Positions 27,874 through 38,396 of a stretch of DNA of 64,000 nt are shown here, piece after piece (position 1 is the first letter of the stretch; the number at the start of each line of letters is the position of its first letter). The notes beneath the pieces are model-generated. The model saw nothing but the letters and a program-made list of their open reading frames with translations, did no database searches and was not told the DNA's origin. Position numbers and translations under genes: made by a program. This DNA is from Polynucleobacter sp. MWH-HuK1 (GTDB lineage Bacteria > Pseudomonadota > Gammaproteobacteria > Burkholderiales > Burkholderiaceae): assembly GCF_018881815.1 (NCBI RefSeq), contig NZ_JACVPP010000001.1:1869654-1933653 (forward strand). The letters run 5' to 3'.

Positions 27874-29772
27874 CTATCGGTATAGAGCGTTCTCTATGAA
27901 ATTCTTGGGTACGGTTGTCTTGGGAATAGCGATTCCCAAACCATCAAACCAGGATTGTGCTTTGATTTCAAAGCCCACACCATGCATATAGTTATAAAGT
28001 GCTTTTCTCAAGCCGTGCCCCAATAAATCATGATCTACCCCAGTAGGGTCGATAAAGGAGACATCATTCTTAGCAAAAGTGATTTCAGGCAAAGGTACCA
28101 ATTCCACTCCATACTCTTGTGGATTTAGCCCTACCGGAGAATGGACTGTGCAGATAAATCGATGAAAGAAGCCGCTTTGGATACAGCCACTCTCAAATAA
28201 CTGTCTTACATACTCCAAAGCATCTACTGTTTCTTGCACGGTTTGACTCGGGAAACCATACATCAGATATGCGTGTACCAAGATGCCTGCATCCGAGAAA
28301 CCTTTGGTCACCTGAGCAACCTGCTGGACTGATACGCCTTTTTTCATCAGATTGAGCAAGCGATCAGAAGCAACTTCAAGGCCGCCTGACATAGCAATGC
28401 AACCACTCTGAGCTAGAAGTTCAGCCAATTCTGGCGTAAAGGTTTTTTCAAAGCGAATATTGCCCCACCAAGAAATGACAACTTGACGACTAATTAACTC
28501 CTCCGCCAAAGCCTTTAATATCTTTGGCGGTGCTGCTTCATCCACAAAATGAAAGCCTGTTTGCCCAGTCTCGGAAACAATTTGCTCAATGCGATCCACC
28601 AGCAAACTGGCTGATGCAGTTTCATAGCGCGATATATAGTCAAGCGATACATCACAGAAGCTACATTTCTTCCAATAACATCCATGCGCAACAGTTAGCT
28701 TGTTCCAACGACCATCGCTCCATAAGCGATGCATAGGGTTGAGCATATCCAGAAGCGATAAATAAGAATCTAGCGGTAATCCATCCCAGGTCGCAGTGCC
28801 AACTTCCTCGAAAGGAATATCTGGCTCCTGCCAATTGAAATATTGCACCTGATTGTTCGCATTACGGATAAAGGTACGCACCAACCTCTCAACAGAGCGC
28901 TTACCAGTAAGATGCTCTAGCAGGGCAAGCAATGGTCTCTCGCCAGAATCCAAGGTAATGAAATCGACGTAATCAAATATGCGAGGATCAGATAGCTCTC
29001 GCAACTCTGTATTGACATACCCACCACCCAATGCAATCTTGATTTCTGTATGATTACTTTTAATTACTTGGGCAATACGTAAGGCTGCATACATCGCACC
29101 AGGAAAAGGGACTGATAAAAGCACTAGACCCGGCTGATGGCGCTCAATTGCTTGGTTGGCAAGTGCCTGCAAATGCATATCCATCAGCGTTGGCTTGGCA
29201 TGAAGTGCATCTGCTAAAGGCGTGAAAGTAGGTTGACTACTTGCCAGTGACTCTGCATAGCGCACGAATTCAAAACGATCGTCAACGGCATCACGTAAAA
29301 CATCGGAAAGATCATTGAGATAAAGGGTTGCTAAATGACGTGCTCGATCTTGTGATCCTAAGGCACCAAATGCCCAAGATAAGGAATCACCAACCTCTTC
29401 TTCATCAAATGCATCAAGCGATGAAAAGCGGGGCCCCTCAGGCAAAAAAGCTCGACTATTAATACGATGACTCAGGGTGCTATCACGCCCCTGCAAGAAA
29501 GCAATTACTGGCGAGATTGTGGATTGATACGTGGAAAAGCAATCCAGAAAAAAGTTAACGCTAGCACTGCGATTCTCTTCGGGCGCGCTGAGAGCTTGAG
29601 CATGAATTTCTGACAAGCCTTCTGGTGTAAAAAAACTGAGTACCAGAGCTAAAGCCAAATCCTCTTGCACAGCATCCACACCACGTGATCGCAAGAACCC
29701 AGTAAGGTAAGCCGTAGAGGGATACGGGGTATTGAGCTGCGTCATCGGAGGGATGAGGCTTAATACCTTCAT
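27874..29772 (-). CDS. B12-binding-like radical SAM protein with CX4CX2C cluster motif
   Basis: About 632 residues from the ATG at 29772, four bases after the DUF455 stop. A TTG five codons upstream is less likely. The N-terminal part resembles the cobalamin-binding/radical SAM architecture (SLIPPMTQLNTPYPSTAYL, then GLVLLSVPFPGAMYAALR and IALGGGYVNTEL), but I see no DxHxxG cobalamin motif. The radical SAM cluster is C365-x4-C370-x2-C373 (GCYWKKCSFCD), one residue longer than the canonical spacing. Downstream, MSGGLEVASDRLLNLMKKG and YLMYGFPSQT fit the SAM barrel. The substrate is unknown. Tight pairing with a ferritin-like DUF455 protein is the main clue. Confidence 0.8.
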   Translation of the reverse strand: MKVLSLIPPMTQLNTPYPSTAYLTGFLRSRGVDAVQEDLALALVLSFFTPEGLSEIHAQALSAPEENRSASVNFFLDCFSTYQSTISPVIAFLQGRDSTLSHRINSRAFLPEGPRFSSLDAFDEEEVGDSLSWAFGALGSQDRARHLATLYLNDLSDVLRDAVDDRFEFVRYAESLASSQPTFTPLADALHAKPTLMDMHLQALANQAIERHQPGLVLLSVPFPGAMYAALRIAQVIKSNHTEIKIALGGGYVNTELRELSDPRIFDYVDFITLDSGERPLLALLEHLTGKRSVERLVRTFIRNANNQVQYFNWQEPDIPFEEVGTATWDGLPLDSYLSLLDMLNPMHRLWSDGRWNKLTVAHGCYWKKCSFCDVSLDYISRYETASASLLVDRIEQIVSETGQTGFHFVDEAAPPKILKALAEELISRQVVISWWGNIRFEKTFTPELAELLAQSGCIAMSGGLEVASDRLLNLMKKGVSVQQVAQVTKGFSDAGILVHAYLMYGFPSQTVQETVDALEYVRQLFESGCIQSGFFHRFICTVHSPVGLNPQEYGVELVPLPEITFAKNDVSFIDPTGVDHDLLGHGLRKALYNYMHGVGFEIKAQSWFDGLGIAIPKTTVPKNFIENALYR

Positions 29773-29776
29773 ATGA

Positions 29777-30574
29777 CTATATTCCAAGGAGACTTAACTC
29801 TTCAGGGGTAAAGCCTGCTTGCTTGCGCGCCTCGATATTGAATGGACCCTTAAGAACAGGTGCCCGATATTTTCCAGCTAACTCTCGATAAGCTGTAATT
29901 GGAGATAGATTATCTTTAGAGCATAAGAAATTAAACCAACGATTGCCAATCAGCACGTGACCGATTTCATCATTAAGAATAATCTCTAGAATCTCAACAG
30001 CGCGAGCCTCTTTAATTTGTTTAAAACGATCTCGAATTGAAGGCACCGCATCTAGCCCTCTTGCTTCCATTGTTCTGGGGACAAGCGCCATTCTGGCGAT
30101 GACTGAATCCGTTGTTCTCTCAACCATCTCCCACAAACTATTGTGGGCTGGAAAATCACCATAGGCAAAGCCAAGTGTTTGTAGATGCTCATTAACCAGA
30201 CTGAAGTGATAAGCCTCTTCTTTGGCAACTTTCAGCCAATCTTCGTAGTATTCTTCAGGCATATCCGGAAAACGCCAGATCGCATCTAAAGCTAAATTCA
30301 TGGCATTAAATTCAATATGAGCCAAGGAGTGCAATAAGCCCGCCCTACCTTCTGGCGTATCCATTCTTCTTTTGGGAACCAGCTTAGGAAGCACAAGCTC
30401 TGGCTTTACTGGGCGGCCAGGAAGAATGAGATCTGGAGAATCAATCTTACGAGAAACATCTAGCGTCACTCGATGCTGTTGATATTCATCAAATAACCTA
30501 CGTAACTGACTTACTTTAGTCTGTGCATCTGAGCTTGCTAGGATTGCGAGTGCTGTTGCTCGTAACTCAAACAT
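29777..30574 (-). CDS. DUF455 ferritin-like protein
   Basis: A 265-residue helical protein of the DUF455 family. Ferritin-like metal ligands are suggested by HIEFNAMNLALDA (around 87-99), KEEAYHFSLVNEHL (around 117-130) and ILNDEIGHVLIGNRWF (around 210-225). That makes three or more Glu/His-bearing helices able to hold a di-iron site. No signal peptide. It is encoded between guaA and the radical SAM gene, ending four bases before the latter. Family function is not established to my knowledge. An oxidase or hydroxylase is a guess from the fold. Confidence 0.82.
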   Translation of the reverse strand: MFELRATALAILASSDAQTKVSQLRRLFDEYQQHRVTLDVSRKIDSPDLILPGRPVKPELVLPKLVPKRRMDTPEGRAGLLHSLAHIEFNAMNLALDAIWRFPDMPEEYYEDWLKVAKEEAYHFSLVNEHLQTLGFAYGDFPAHNSLWEMVERTTDSVIARMALVPRTMEARGLDAVPSIRDRFKQIKEARAVEILEIILNDEIGHVLIGNRWFNFLCSKDNLSPITAYRELAGKYRAPVLKGPFNIEARKQAGFTPEELSLLGI

Positions 30575-30604
30575 AGGAATTAGCAGGCTGATTTAGCCCG
30601 CACC

Positions 30605-32212
30605 TTATTCCCACTCAATCGTTGCTGGCGGTTTTCCACTAATGTCATATACCACTCGATTGATGCCACGCACTTCATTAATGATGCGATTAGAAACCTT
30701 ACCAAGCAATTCATGTGGCAGATGGGCCCAGTGTGCAGTCATAAAGTCTTGGGTTTGAACCGCACGCAGAGCAACAACATACTCATACGTTCTACCGTCA
30801 CCCATCACGCCAACAGACTTCACTGGCAAGAAGACAGCAAATGCTTGGCTAGTAAGGTCATACCAAGATTTCTGACTTGCTTCGTCGATCGTATTACGTA
30901 ATTCTTCGATAAAGATGGCATCAGCACGCTGTAAAAGACTGGCAAATTCCGCCTTCACTTCGCCCAAGATTCGGACGCCAAGACCAGGGCCTGGGAACGG
31001 ATGGCGATATACCATCTCACGAGGTAATCCTAAGGCAACGCCAAGTTCGCGCACCTCATCTTTAAACAACTCACGTAATGGCTCGAGTAATTTGAGATGC
31101 ATATCTTCAGGTAAGCCACCTACGTTATGGTGACTTTTGATCGTATGCGCGCCCTTCTTACCCTTACCAGCAGATTCAATCACGTCTGGATATATGGTTC
31201 CTTGAGCAAGCCACTTTGCATTCTTAATTTTTCCAGATTCAGTTTGGAAAATTTCAACAAATTCTTTACCAATAATTTTGCGCTTTGCTTCTGGGTCAGA
31301 AACACCAGCCAATTCGCCCATGAAGGTTTCTTTAGCATCGACACGAATGACCTTCACACCCAAATTGCGTGCGAACATTTCCATCACCATATCGCCCTCA
31401 TTGAGACGAAGTAAGCCATGGTCAACAAATACACAAGTCAGTTGGTCACCAATAGCTCGGTGAATTAAGGCTGCAGCAACACTGGAGTCAACTCCACCAG
31501 ACAAGCCAAGAATGACCTCTTCATTGCCAACTTGTTTACGAATGCTCTCAACTGCCTCGGCGATGTAATCACCCATTACCCAATCAGGCTTGCACTTGCA
31601 AATCTCATGCACAAAGCGCTCAATGATTGCAGTGCCTTGAATGGTGTGGGTTACTTCAGGATGAAACTGGAATGCATAGAAACGACGCTCTTCATCAGCC
31701 ATGCCCGCAATAGGGCAAGACTCAGTTGATGCCATCAATTTGAATGATGGGGGTAATGTTGTGACAGAATCTCCATGACTCATCCACACCTTGAGAATGC
31801 CATATCCTTCGCTAGTGGAGAAATCCTGAATACCTTTAAGCAAATTGGTGTGGCCATGTGCACGCACTTCAGAGTAACCAAACTCACGAGCCTTACCCAA
31901 AGACTCAGCGGATGCAACGGCCCCACCCAATTGAGTGGCCATCGTTTGCATGCCATAGCAAATACCCAGCACAGGAACACCAAGCTCAAAAACAATTTGT
32001 GGCGCACGTGGACTGCCGTCTTCAGTTACTGAACTAGGCCCACCAGAAAGAATAATACCCTTACCACCCTGTTCTTGAATGAACTTTCGGATAAATTCAG
32101 GATCACAATCGTAGGGATGGATCTCAGAATAGACTCGTCCGTCACGTACACGCCTTGCAATCAGTTGGGTTACTTGTGAACCAAAGTCGAGAATCAGTAT
32201 TTTGTCGTGCAC
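30605..32212 (-). CDS. guaA: GMP synthase (glutamine-hydrolysing)
   Basis: 535 residues from a GTG at 32212, which gives the standard beginning [20 protein letters not shown]. An in-frame TTG at 32257 would overlap guaB. The N-terminal class I amidotransferase has the nucleophile Cys in LGICYGMQ and HPEVTHT, followed by the PP-loop synthetase motif LSGGVDSSV near 230-238 and the C-terminal dimerisation domain ([15 protein letters not shown]). It makes GMP from XMP, ATP and glutamine. guaB lies 37 bases upstream on the same strand. A 14-base perfect palindrome lies just before the GTG. Confidence 0.95.
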   Translation of the reverse strand: MHDKILILDFGSQVTQLIARRVRDGRVYSEIHPYDCDPEFIRKFIQEQGGKGIILSGGPSSVTEDGSPRAPQIVFELGVPVLGICYGMQTMATQLGGAVASAESLGKAREFGYSEVRAHGHTNLLKGIQDFSTSEGYGILKVWMSHGDSVTTLPPSFKLMASTESCPIAGMADEERRFYAFQFHPEVTHTIQGTAIIERFVHEICKCKPDWVMGDYIAEAVESIRKQVGNEEVILGLSGGVDSSVAAALIHRAIGDQLTCVFVDHGLLRLNEGDMVMEMFARNLGVKVIRVDAKETFMGELAGVSDPEAKRKIIGKEFVEIFQTESGKIKNAKWLAQGTIYPDVIESAGKGKKGAHTIKSHHNVGGLPEDMHLKLLEPLRELFKDEVRELGVALGLPREMVYRHPFPGPGLGVRILGEVKAEFASLLQRADAIFIEELRNTIDEASQKSWYDLTSQAFAVFLPVKSVGVMGDGRTYEYVVALRAVQTQDFMTAHWAHLPHELLGKVSNRIINEVRGINRVVYDISGKPPATIEWE

Positions 32213-32214
32213 GA

Positions 32215-32228
32215 AAAGGCTAGCCTTT
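32215..32228. repeat. 14-base perfect palindrome before guaA
   Basis: AAAGGCTAGCCTTT is fully self-complementary and lies between the guaB stop (32250) and the guaA GTG (32212), with only two bases between it and the start codon. As RNA it would have no loop unless the centre opens, so a protein operator or a ribosome-site mask (its AAAGG could act as Shine-Dalgarno) are both possible. No conservation data are available here. Confidence 0.4.
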
Positions 32229-32249
32229 GTTTCAGCTTTTTTTGACTTG

Positions 32250-33722
<1,473 letters not shown>

Positions 33723-33739
33723 CTAGTCGCAAAAACCGA

Positions 33740-34090
33740 TTATAGCCTCCTAGCCTTTCTTTTAGCAGCGGCAGCCTGGAATTTGGCATCTTGGTTCTGG
33801 TTGGCCTTTTTACGCCGAACCGTCTTGGGGTCTATTAACAAGGGTGAGTACAGCTCCAGACGATCGCCATCATAAATGGGGCTATCCCAGTCTTTACGCT
33901 TCCCAAAGACCCCAAAGCAGCCCTTTCTGGCCAAAACCGGGTCATCTGGTCCAAGCACAATTCCAGCTTTCACTAAAGCCAACCCCACTGTTGCTGATTG
34001 ACCTTCATCCAGAGACAACTGAAATGGCTTGAGCACTGGCTCCCCCTGCCTAGCATCGCAGAGAGTGAGATTAATAAAGCAATCAGCCAT
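33740..34090 (-). CDS. rnfH: RnfH family protein (UPF0125)
   Basis: A 116-residue ubiquitin-like beta-grasp protein of the RnfH/YfjF family. The core spans FINLTLCDARQG to YDGDRLELYSPLLIDPK. The C-terminal tail is strongly basic and Ala/Lys-rich (RRKKANQ...KRKARRL). Its ATG lies inside the ratA stop (eight-base overlap), the normal ratA-rnfH order next to smpB. It is cytoplasmic and of unclear function. Confidence 0.9.
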   Translation of the reverse strand: MADCFINLTLCDARQGEPVLKPFQLSLDEGQSATVGLALVKAGIVLGPDDPVLARKGCFGVFGKRKDWDSPIYDGDRLELYSPLLIDPKTVRRKKANQNQDAKFQAAAAKRKARRL

Positions 34091-34514
34091 AGAGCTCTTC
34101 AGCGCGCTTCACAAAACAATCCACAAACGTACCTGCTATATGACCAAAGACTGGTCCAATAATCTTATCCAGGATGACGCTTTTAAACTCCCAATGGAGC
34201 TTGAACTCCACCTTACAGGCATCCTCTCGCAATGGGATAAAGTTCCATTGCCCCGAAAAATGCTTAAACGGGCCATCCACAAAGACCATATCAATGGTTT
34301 CCGGGCGATGGTTCACGTTACGTGTATGAAAGTACTGGGTAATGCCCTTGAAATGAATATTGATTTTGGCGTCAAGTACAGTTTCGGTCTGCTCAAAAAT
34401 TTCCACGCCTCCACACCACGGCAGAAACTCAGGATAGCTGGCAACATCTGTCACCAAGCCATACATGCGGTCGGCTGATTGGCCAATTAAAACGGTCTTG
34501 TAGACGTCTGCCAT
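34083..34514 (-). CDS. ratA: RatA / Coq10-like START-domain protein
   Basis: A 143-residue START/polyketide cyclase-like protein with ADVYKTVLIGQSADRMYGLV at the N-terminus, then YPEFLPWCGGVEIFE. This is the RatA/COQ10 family, annotated as a ribosome-association toxin in E. coli and a ubiquinone-binding homologue in eukaryotes. Which role applies here is open. The companion rnfH overlaps it. smpB begins 25 bases away in the opposite direction, so their promoters must overlap each other or lie inside the partner genes. Confidence 0.9.
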   Translation of the reverse strand: MADVYKTVLIGQSADRMYGLVTDVASYPEFLPWCGGVEIFEQTETVLDAKINIHFKGITQYFHTRNVNHRPETIDMVFVDGPFKHFSGQWNFIPLREDACKVEFKLHWEFKSVILDKIIGPVFGHIAGTFVDCFVKRAEELYG

Positions 34515-34539
34515 AATCGTTCTTGAGAGCTAAATAAAT

Positions 34540-34992
34540 ATGAGTATCGTCGATAACAAAAAAGCCTTCTTCGATTATTTTATCGAGGAACGTTTTGAGG
34601 CAGGTCTCGTGCTGGAAGGCTGGGAAGTGAAGGCCATTCGTGCGGGGCGCGTGCACATCAAAGAAGCGTATGTTGTCATTCGCAAGGCGGAGCTATTTCT
34701 GATTGGTTGCCATATCACCCCGCTCCTATCAGCCTCTACCCATATCGTGCCTGATAACACCCGCACTAGAAAACTACTTCTGAACGCCATTGAAATCCGC
34801 AAGCTCATAGGTAAAGTAGAGCAAAAGGGTTACACCCTCGTCCCACTCAACCTGCACTTCTCCAAAGGGAATGTGAAGTGCGAGATTGGCCTGGCTAGAG
34901 GAAAAAAACAGCATGACAAACGTGCGGCCACGAAAGAACGCGAGTGGGAAGTGCAAAAGGGACGTATTGCGAGAGGCGATTTAAACGCTTAA
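34540..34992 (+). CDS. smpB: SsrA-binding protein SmpB
   Basis: A 150-residue OB-fold protein needed for tmRNA trans-translation. The hallmark stretches are present: [28 protein letters not shown] and [21 protein letters not shown]. The basic C-terminal tail ([21 protein letters not shown]), which folds into the A-site, is complete. It is divergent from ratA. The tmRNA gene itself is not in this window. Confidence 0.95.
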   Translation: MSIVDNKKAFFDYFIEERFEAGLVLEGWEVKAIRAGRVHIKEAYVVIRKAELFLIGCHITPLLSASTHIVPDNTRTRKLLLNAIEIRKLIGKVEQKGYTLVPLNLHFSKGNVKCEIGLARGKKQHDKRAATKEREWEVQKGRIARGDLNA

Positions 34993-35043
34993 TAACCTTA
35001 AAACTGGGGTAGACTGGTTAGATGGCTAGTATCTGAGCATTTA

Positions 35044-35060
35044 TGCACCACTTCGGTGCA
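35044..35060. promoter_or_regulatory. NtrC-type binding site upstream of the ATP-grasp/Anbu operon
   Basis: TGCACC-N5-GGTGCA is an exact match to the enterobacterial NtrC consensus. It lies 64 bases before the ATG of the first gene in the four-gene Anbu operon. A further GCACC at 35066-35070 makes a second, overlapping inverted repeat with the right half-site. A clear sigma54 -24/-12 element with correct spacing was not found. The nearest candidate (GGCACC followed by CGCTT) is one base short. So binding is plausible, but activation versus repression is open. Confidence 0.45.
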
Positions 35061-35124
35061 ATACGGCACCAAGCCGCTTCAAATCACTTATTCCAGCTTT
35101 TACAAAGGCATTAGTTTTATAACT

Positions 35125-36537
35125 ATGAAATTGCCTTTTGACGAAATGCTCGACGCCGCAGGCAAAGCGCGTCCCCACTACCAAATCTTTCACAACTGGT
35201 TAAAGCAGCAAAGCGACACCCTTATGGGTCTCAAGCGTGCTGAAGCTGACCTCATTTTTAGACGAGTAGGTATTACTTTTGCCGTCTATGGTGACGACCT
35301 AGGTTCAGAAAGAACCATTCCTTTCGATCAAGTGCCTCGCATTTTTACCGCTAAAGAGTGGGAACAACTTGAAGCAGGTTTACGTCAACGCGTTAAAGCG
35401 CTCAATCGCTTCATCTATGACGTGTATCACGATGAAGAAATCATTAAAGCAGGTATTGTTCCTGCTGAACAGATTTATAACAATGCACAATATCGACCAG
35501 AGATGCGCAATGTAAACGTACCGCGCGACATCTACGCACAAATTGCCGGTATCGATATCGTGCGCGCAGGTGAAGGCGAGTTCTACGTATTGGAAGACAA
35601 CTTACGAGTTCCGTCAGGAGTTTCATATATGGTTGAAGATCGCAAGATGATGATGCGACTCTTTCCTGACCTCTTCCAAAAATATCGCATCGCCCCTGTA
35701 GAACATTACCCCGATCTTTTATTAGAGTGCCTTAAGTCTGTAAAACCTGACGACGTTAAAAAACCAAATGTAGTTGTACTTACCCCTGGCATGTATAACT
35801 CAGCTTACTTTGAGCACAGCTATCTTGCACAGCAGATGGGTGTTGAGTTGGTTGAGGGCAAGGACTTATTTGTAAAGAACGAACAAGTCTTTATGCGAAC
35901 TACCCAAGGCCCTGAAAGGGTTGATGTTATCTACCGCCGTGTCGATGATGACTTCTTAGATCCATTAGCGTTTCGCTCCGACTCCACCTTAGGTGTTGCA
36001 GGGCTGCTGTCCGCTCATCGCGCTGGTAATGTGACATTAGCCAATGCCATCGGAACTGGCATCGCTGATGACAAATCAATCTACCCGTATGTTCCCGAGA
36101 TGATTGAGTTCTATCTTGGCGAAAAACCAATTCTAAATAATGTGCCAACCTTCCAGTGTCGCAAGGCCGATGATCTTGCATATACCTTAGAAAACTTAGA
36201 GAAGCTGGTAGTTAAGCTTACTCATGGTGCTGGCGGTTACGGCATGTTAGTGGGTCCCGCCTCTACTAAAACAGAGATTGAAGAATTTAGAACACACCTA
36301 ATCGCCAATCCAGATAAATATATTGCTCAACCTACCCTGGCTCTTTCAACCTGCCCTACTTTTGTAGAGTCAGGGATTGCCCCAAGACATATCGATTTAA
36401 GACCCTTTGTGCTATCGGGCAAGACCATCAAGATGGTTCCAGGTGGACTGACTAGGGTTGCACTCAAAGAAGGCTCTTTGGTGGTGAACTCCTCACAAGG
36501 TGGTGGAACTAAAGACACCTGGGTGTTAGAGAAATAA
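35125..36537 (+). CDS. Circularly permuted ATP-grasp protein (DUF404/DUF407)
   Basis: 470 residues from the ATG at 35125. A GTG at 35056 lies inside the NtrC-like site and is unlikely. It is a circularly permuted type 2 ATP-grasp protein with the family hallmark YVLEDNLRVPSGVSYMVEDR at about 172-191 and later KLTHGAGGYGMLVGP. ATP-grasp enzymes join a carboxylate to an amine or thiol. This group is predicted to make peptide-like bonds on an unknown substrate. It heads the conserved set ATP-grasp, alpha-E, transglutaminase, Anbu. Confidence 0.9.
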   Translation: MKLPFDEMLDAAGKARPHYQIFHNWLKQQSDTLMGLKRAEADLIFRRVGITFAVYGDDLGSERTIPFDQVPRIFTAKEWEQLEAGLRQRVKALNRFIYDVYHDEEIIKAGIVPAEQIYNNAQYRPEMRNVNVPRDIYAQIAGIDIVRAGEGEFYVLEDNLRVPSGVSYMVEDRKMMMRLFPDLFQKYRIAPVEHYPDLLLECLKSVKPDDVKKPNVVVLTPGMYNSAYFEHSYLAQQMGVELVEGKDLFVKNEQVFMRTTQGPERVDVIYRRVDDDFLDPLAFRSDSTLGVAGLLSAHRAGNVTLANAIGTGIADDKSIYPYVPEMIEFYLGEKPILNNVPTFQCRKADDLAYTLENLEKLVVKLTHGAGGYGMLVGPASTKTEIEEFRTHLIANPDKYIAQPTLALSTCPTFVESGIAPRHIDLRPFVLSGKTIKMVPGGLTRVALKEGSLVVNSSQGGGTKDTWVLEK

Positions 36538-36549
36538 GGAAGAGTAAAC

Positions 36550-37527
36550 ATGCTTAGTCGTACCGCTGATTGTCTTTATTGGATGGCTCGCTATACTGAG
36601 CGTGCAGAGAATACTGCCCGCATGCTCGACGTAAACCATCAAACATCCCTGCTTCCACAACCTTCTGAATTTTTAGAGCAAAGCTGGAAAAAATTGCTGA
36701 CGATCTCAAAACTAGAAGAAGCTTTTCTAAATAAATATGATGTGATCAATCGCGAGAATGTGTTGGATTTCATGATTTATGAAACTAGCAACCCTTCCAG
36801 CATCGTCTCGTGTCTCTATGCCGCCCGAGAAAATGCGCGCGTTATTCGCGGCAAGATTACGTCCGAAGTTTGGGAAACACAGAACACTACCTGGCTTGAA
36901 CTGCAGCGCATCCTAGAAGCGAGACATCAAGCTGACCCTAGCCGCCTTTTGGAGTGGGTAAAACACCGCTGCCACCTCTTCAGAGGCGTTCTATATGGCA
37001 CGATGCTGAAGAACGAGGCCTTCTACTTCATTAGTGTTGGAACGCTGCTGGAGCGCGCCGATAATACTGCTCGTATTTTAGAAACCAAATATGAAGATCA
37101 AGCAACCCTCAAGGTGCTTGGCGCCAATAAATCGTCAGACGAAGGTACCGATGGGGAGTTCTTTGATTTCTATCACTGGGCTGCACTGCTCCGCTCGGTA
37201 TCTGCGTTTGAAATCTATCGCCAGATCTATTCTGATCAAGTCACTCCAAAACAAGTTGCAGAGCTGCTGATTTTTAATAAACAAATGCCGCGCTCTCTAG
37301 TGTGCTGTGTGAATCAACTCATTCCCCTCATTTCAGAAGTAAAAAATCAGCAATCCAAAGAAATTGAACGTTTACTTGGCAAACTCAAAGCAAGTATGGA
37401 TTACTCCGATATCGATGAGGTTTTCGAGCAAGGCTTGGAAGAATATATTGAGTCTTTCTTGGAGCGCATTAATCACATTGCTGATGAATTTAGCAATGCA
37501 TACCTTATCCCACTAGCGGTCGCTTAA
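36550..37527 (+). CDS. Alpha-E domain protein (DUF403)
   Basis: A 325-residue all-helical alpha-E protein with the family opening LSRTADCLYWMARYTERAENTARMLD and a second copy-like segment ISVGTLLERADNTARILETKY. Arg/Glu pairs recur in these helices. Biochemical function is unknown. It always accompanies circularly permuted ATP-grasp proteins and may form a complex with the enzyme. It starts 12 bases after the ATP-grasp stop, with AAGGAAGAG upstream of the ATG. Confidence 0.9.
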   Translation: MLSRTADCLYWMARYTERAENTARMLDVNHQTSLLPQPSEFLEQSWKKLLTISKLEEAFLNKYDVINRENVLDFMIYETSNPSSIVSCLYAARENARVIRGKITSEVWETQNTTWLELQRILEARHQADPSRLLEWVKHRCHLFRGVLYGTMLKNEAFYFISVGTLLERADNTARILETKYEDQATLKVLGANKSSDEGTDGEFFDFYHWAALLRSVSAFEIYRQIYSDQVTPKQVAELLIFNKQMPRSLVCCVNQLIPLISEVKNQQSKEIERLLGKLKASMDYSDIDEVFEQGLEEYIESFLERINHIADEFSNAYLIPLAVA

Positions 37528-37545
37528 GACTTTACTAAAGAATAT

Positions 37546-38343
37546 ATGCACCTAAAGATCCGTCACCGCACTGAATATCGTTATGAAACGCCTGTGCGTT
37601 ATTCCATCCAGGAATTACGCCTGACTCCGCCTGCAGTTGTGGGTCAACAGATTGATAAATGGAAGATAAGCACTCCGATTAAAGCATCTAACTCCATAGA
37701 TACTTTCGGAAACGTATGCAGTGTCTTTGTGCAAGAGACGCCCTATACCTCGATGATGCTTGAGGCTGAAGGTGAAGTTCATACACAGGATGCTTTTGAG
37801 TTCGTCGATGATGCTAAAGCAGTTTCCCCTTACTATCTTTTACAGCAAACCAATCTAACTGAGCCAACAGATGCCATGTTGGAGCATTTCTCATGCAGTC
37901 TTCCAAAGCAAAATTCTGTTGATCAAGTACTTAAACTCGCTGAGGCTGTTCAAGGTTTGATTGTATACACACCAGGACAGACGAACTTTGCTACCACTGC
38001 TGCGCAATCTTTCGCCATGAAATCTGGCGTCTGCCAAGATCATGCTCATATTATGTTGGGTCTTTGTCGAGCCGCTGGAATACCGGCTCGATATGTCAGC
38101 GGTTATTTCTTTGCAGAAGAATCCCCAAACCTTGCAAGCCATGCATGGATTGACTTTTGTAGCGACATTAGAAAAGGTATTTGGACGAGTGTAGATATCA
38201 CCCATGCTTGCCTGATTGACTCACGTCACATCAGACTGGCAGTAGGTCGTGACTACTACTCTGCGGCCCCTGTAAAAGGGGTTCGTACCGGAGGCGGCGG
38301 TGAGGAGCTGAGCGCCAATATCTCCATTCAACAACTAAGCTAA
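37546..38343 (+). CDS. Transglutaminase-like cysteine peptidase
   Basis: A 265-residue transglutaminase-like protein: an N-terminal beta domain (HRTEYRYETPVRYSIQELRL) followed by a papain-like core with Cys163 (KSGVCQDHAHI), His199 (ASHAWIDF) and Asp217 (TSVDITH) as the expected triad. No signal peptide. Bacterial members usually act as peptidases or amidases rather than cross-linkers. In this operon it may remove what the ATP-grasp protein adds, or work beside the Anbu peptidase. That is inference. Confidence 0.9.
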   Translation: MHLKIRHRTEYRYETPVRYSIQELRLTPPAVVGQQIDKWKISTPIKASNSIDTFGNVCSVFVQETPYTSMMLEAEGEVHTQDAFEFVDDAKAVSPYYLLQQTNLTEPTDAMLEHFSCSLPKQNSVDQVLKLAEAVQGLIVYTPGQTNFATTAAQSFAMKSGVCQDHAHIMLGLCRAAGIPARYVSGYFFAEESPNLASHAWIDFCSDIRKGIWTSVDITHACLIDSRHIRLAVGRDYYSAAPVKGVRTGGGGEELSANISIQQLS

Positions 38344-38396
38344 GCCCGCCTGGTTTTTAAGAGATAATCACCAGAAATAAAAAAGAGGGTTAGAGA

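Noticed and set aside
34083..34478. ratA/rnfH as a toxin-antitoxin module
   Set aside because: Despite the RatA toxin label, this is a conserved housekeeping pair with smpB. Nothing in the sequence shows an antitoxin function.
35056..35124. Upstream GTG start for the ATP-grasp protein
   Set aside because: It lies inside the inverted repeat and adds residues that do not look like the family. The ATG at 35125 fits better.
35030..35125. Sigma54 -24/-12 promoter next to the NtrC-like site
   Set aside because: GGCACC with CGCTT and an upstream TGGC...AGC both have the wrong GG-GC spacing by one base.
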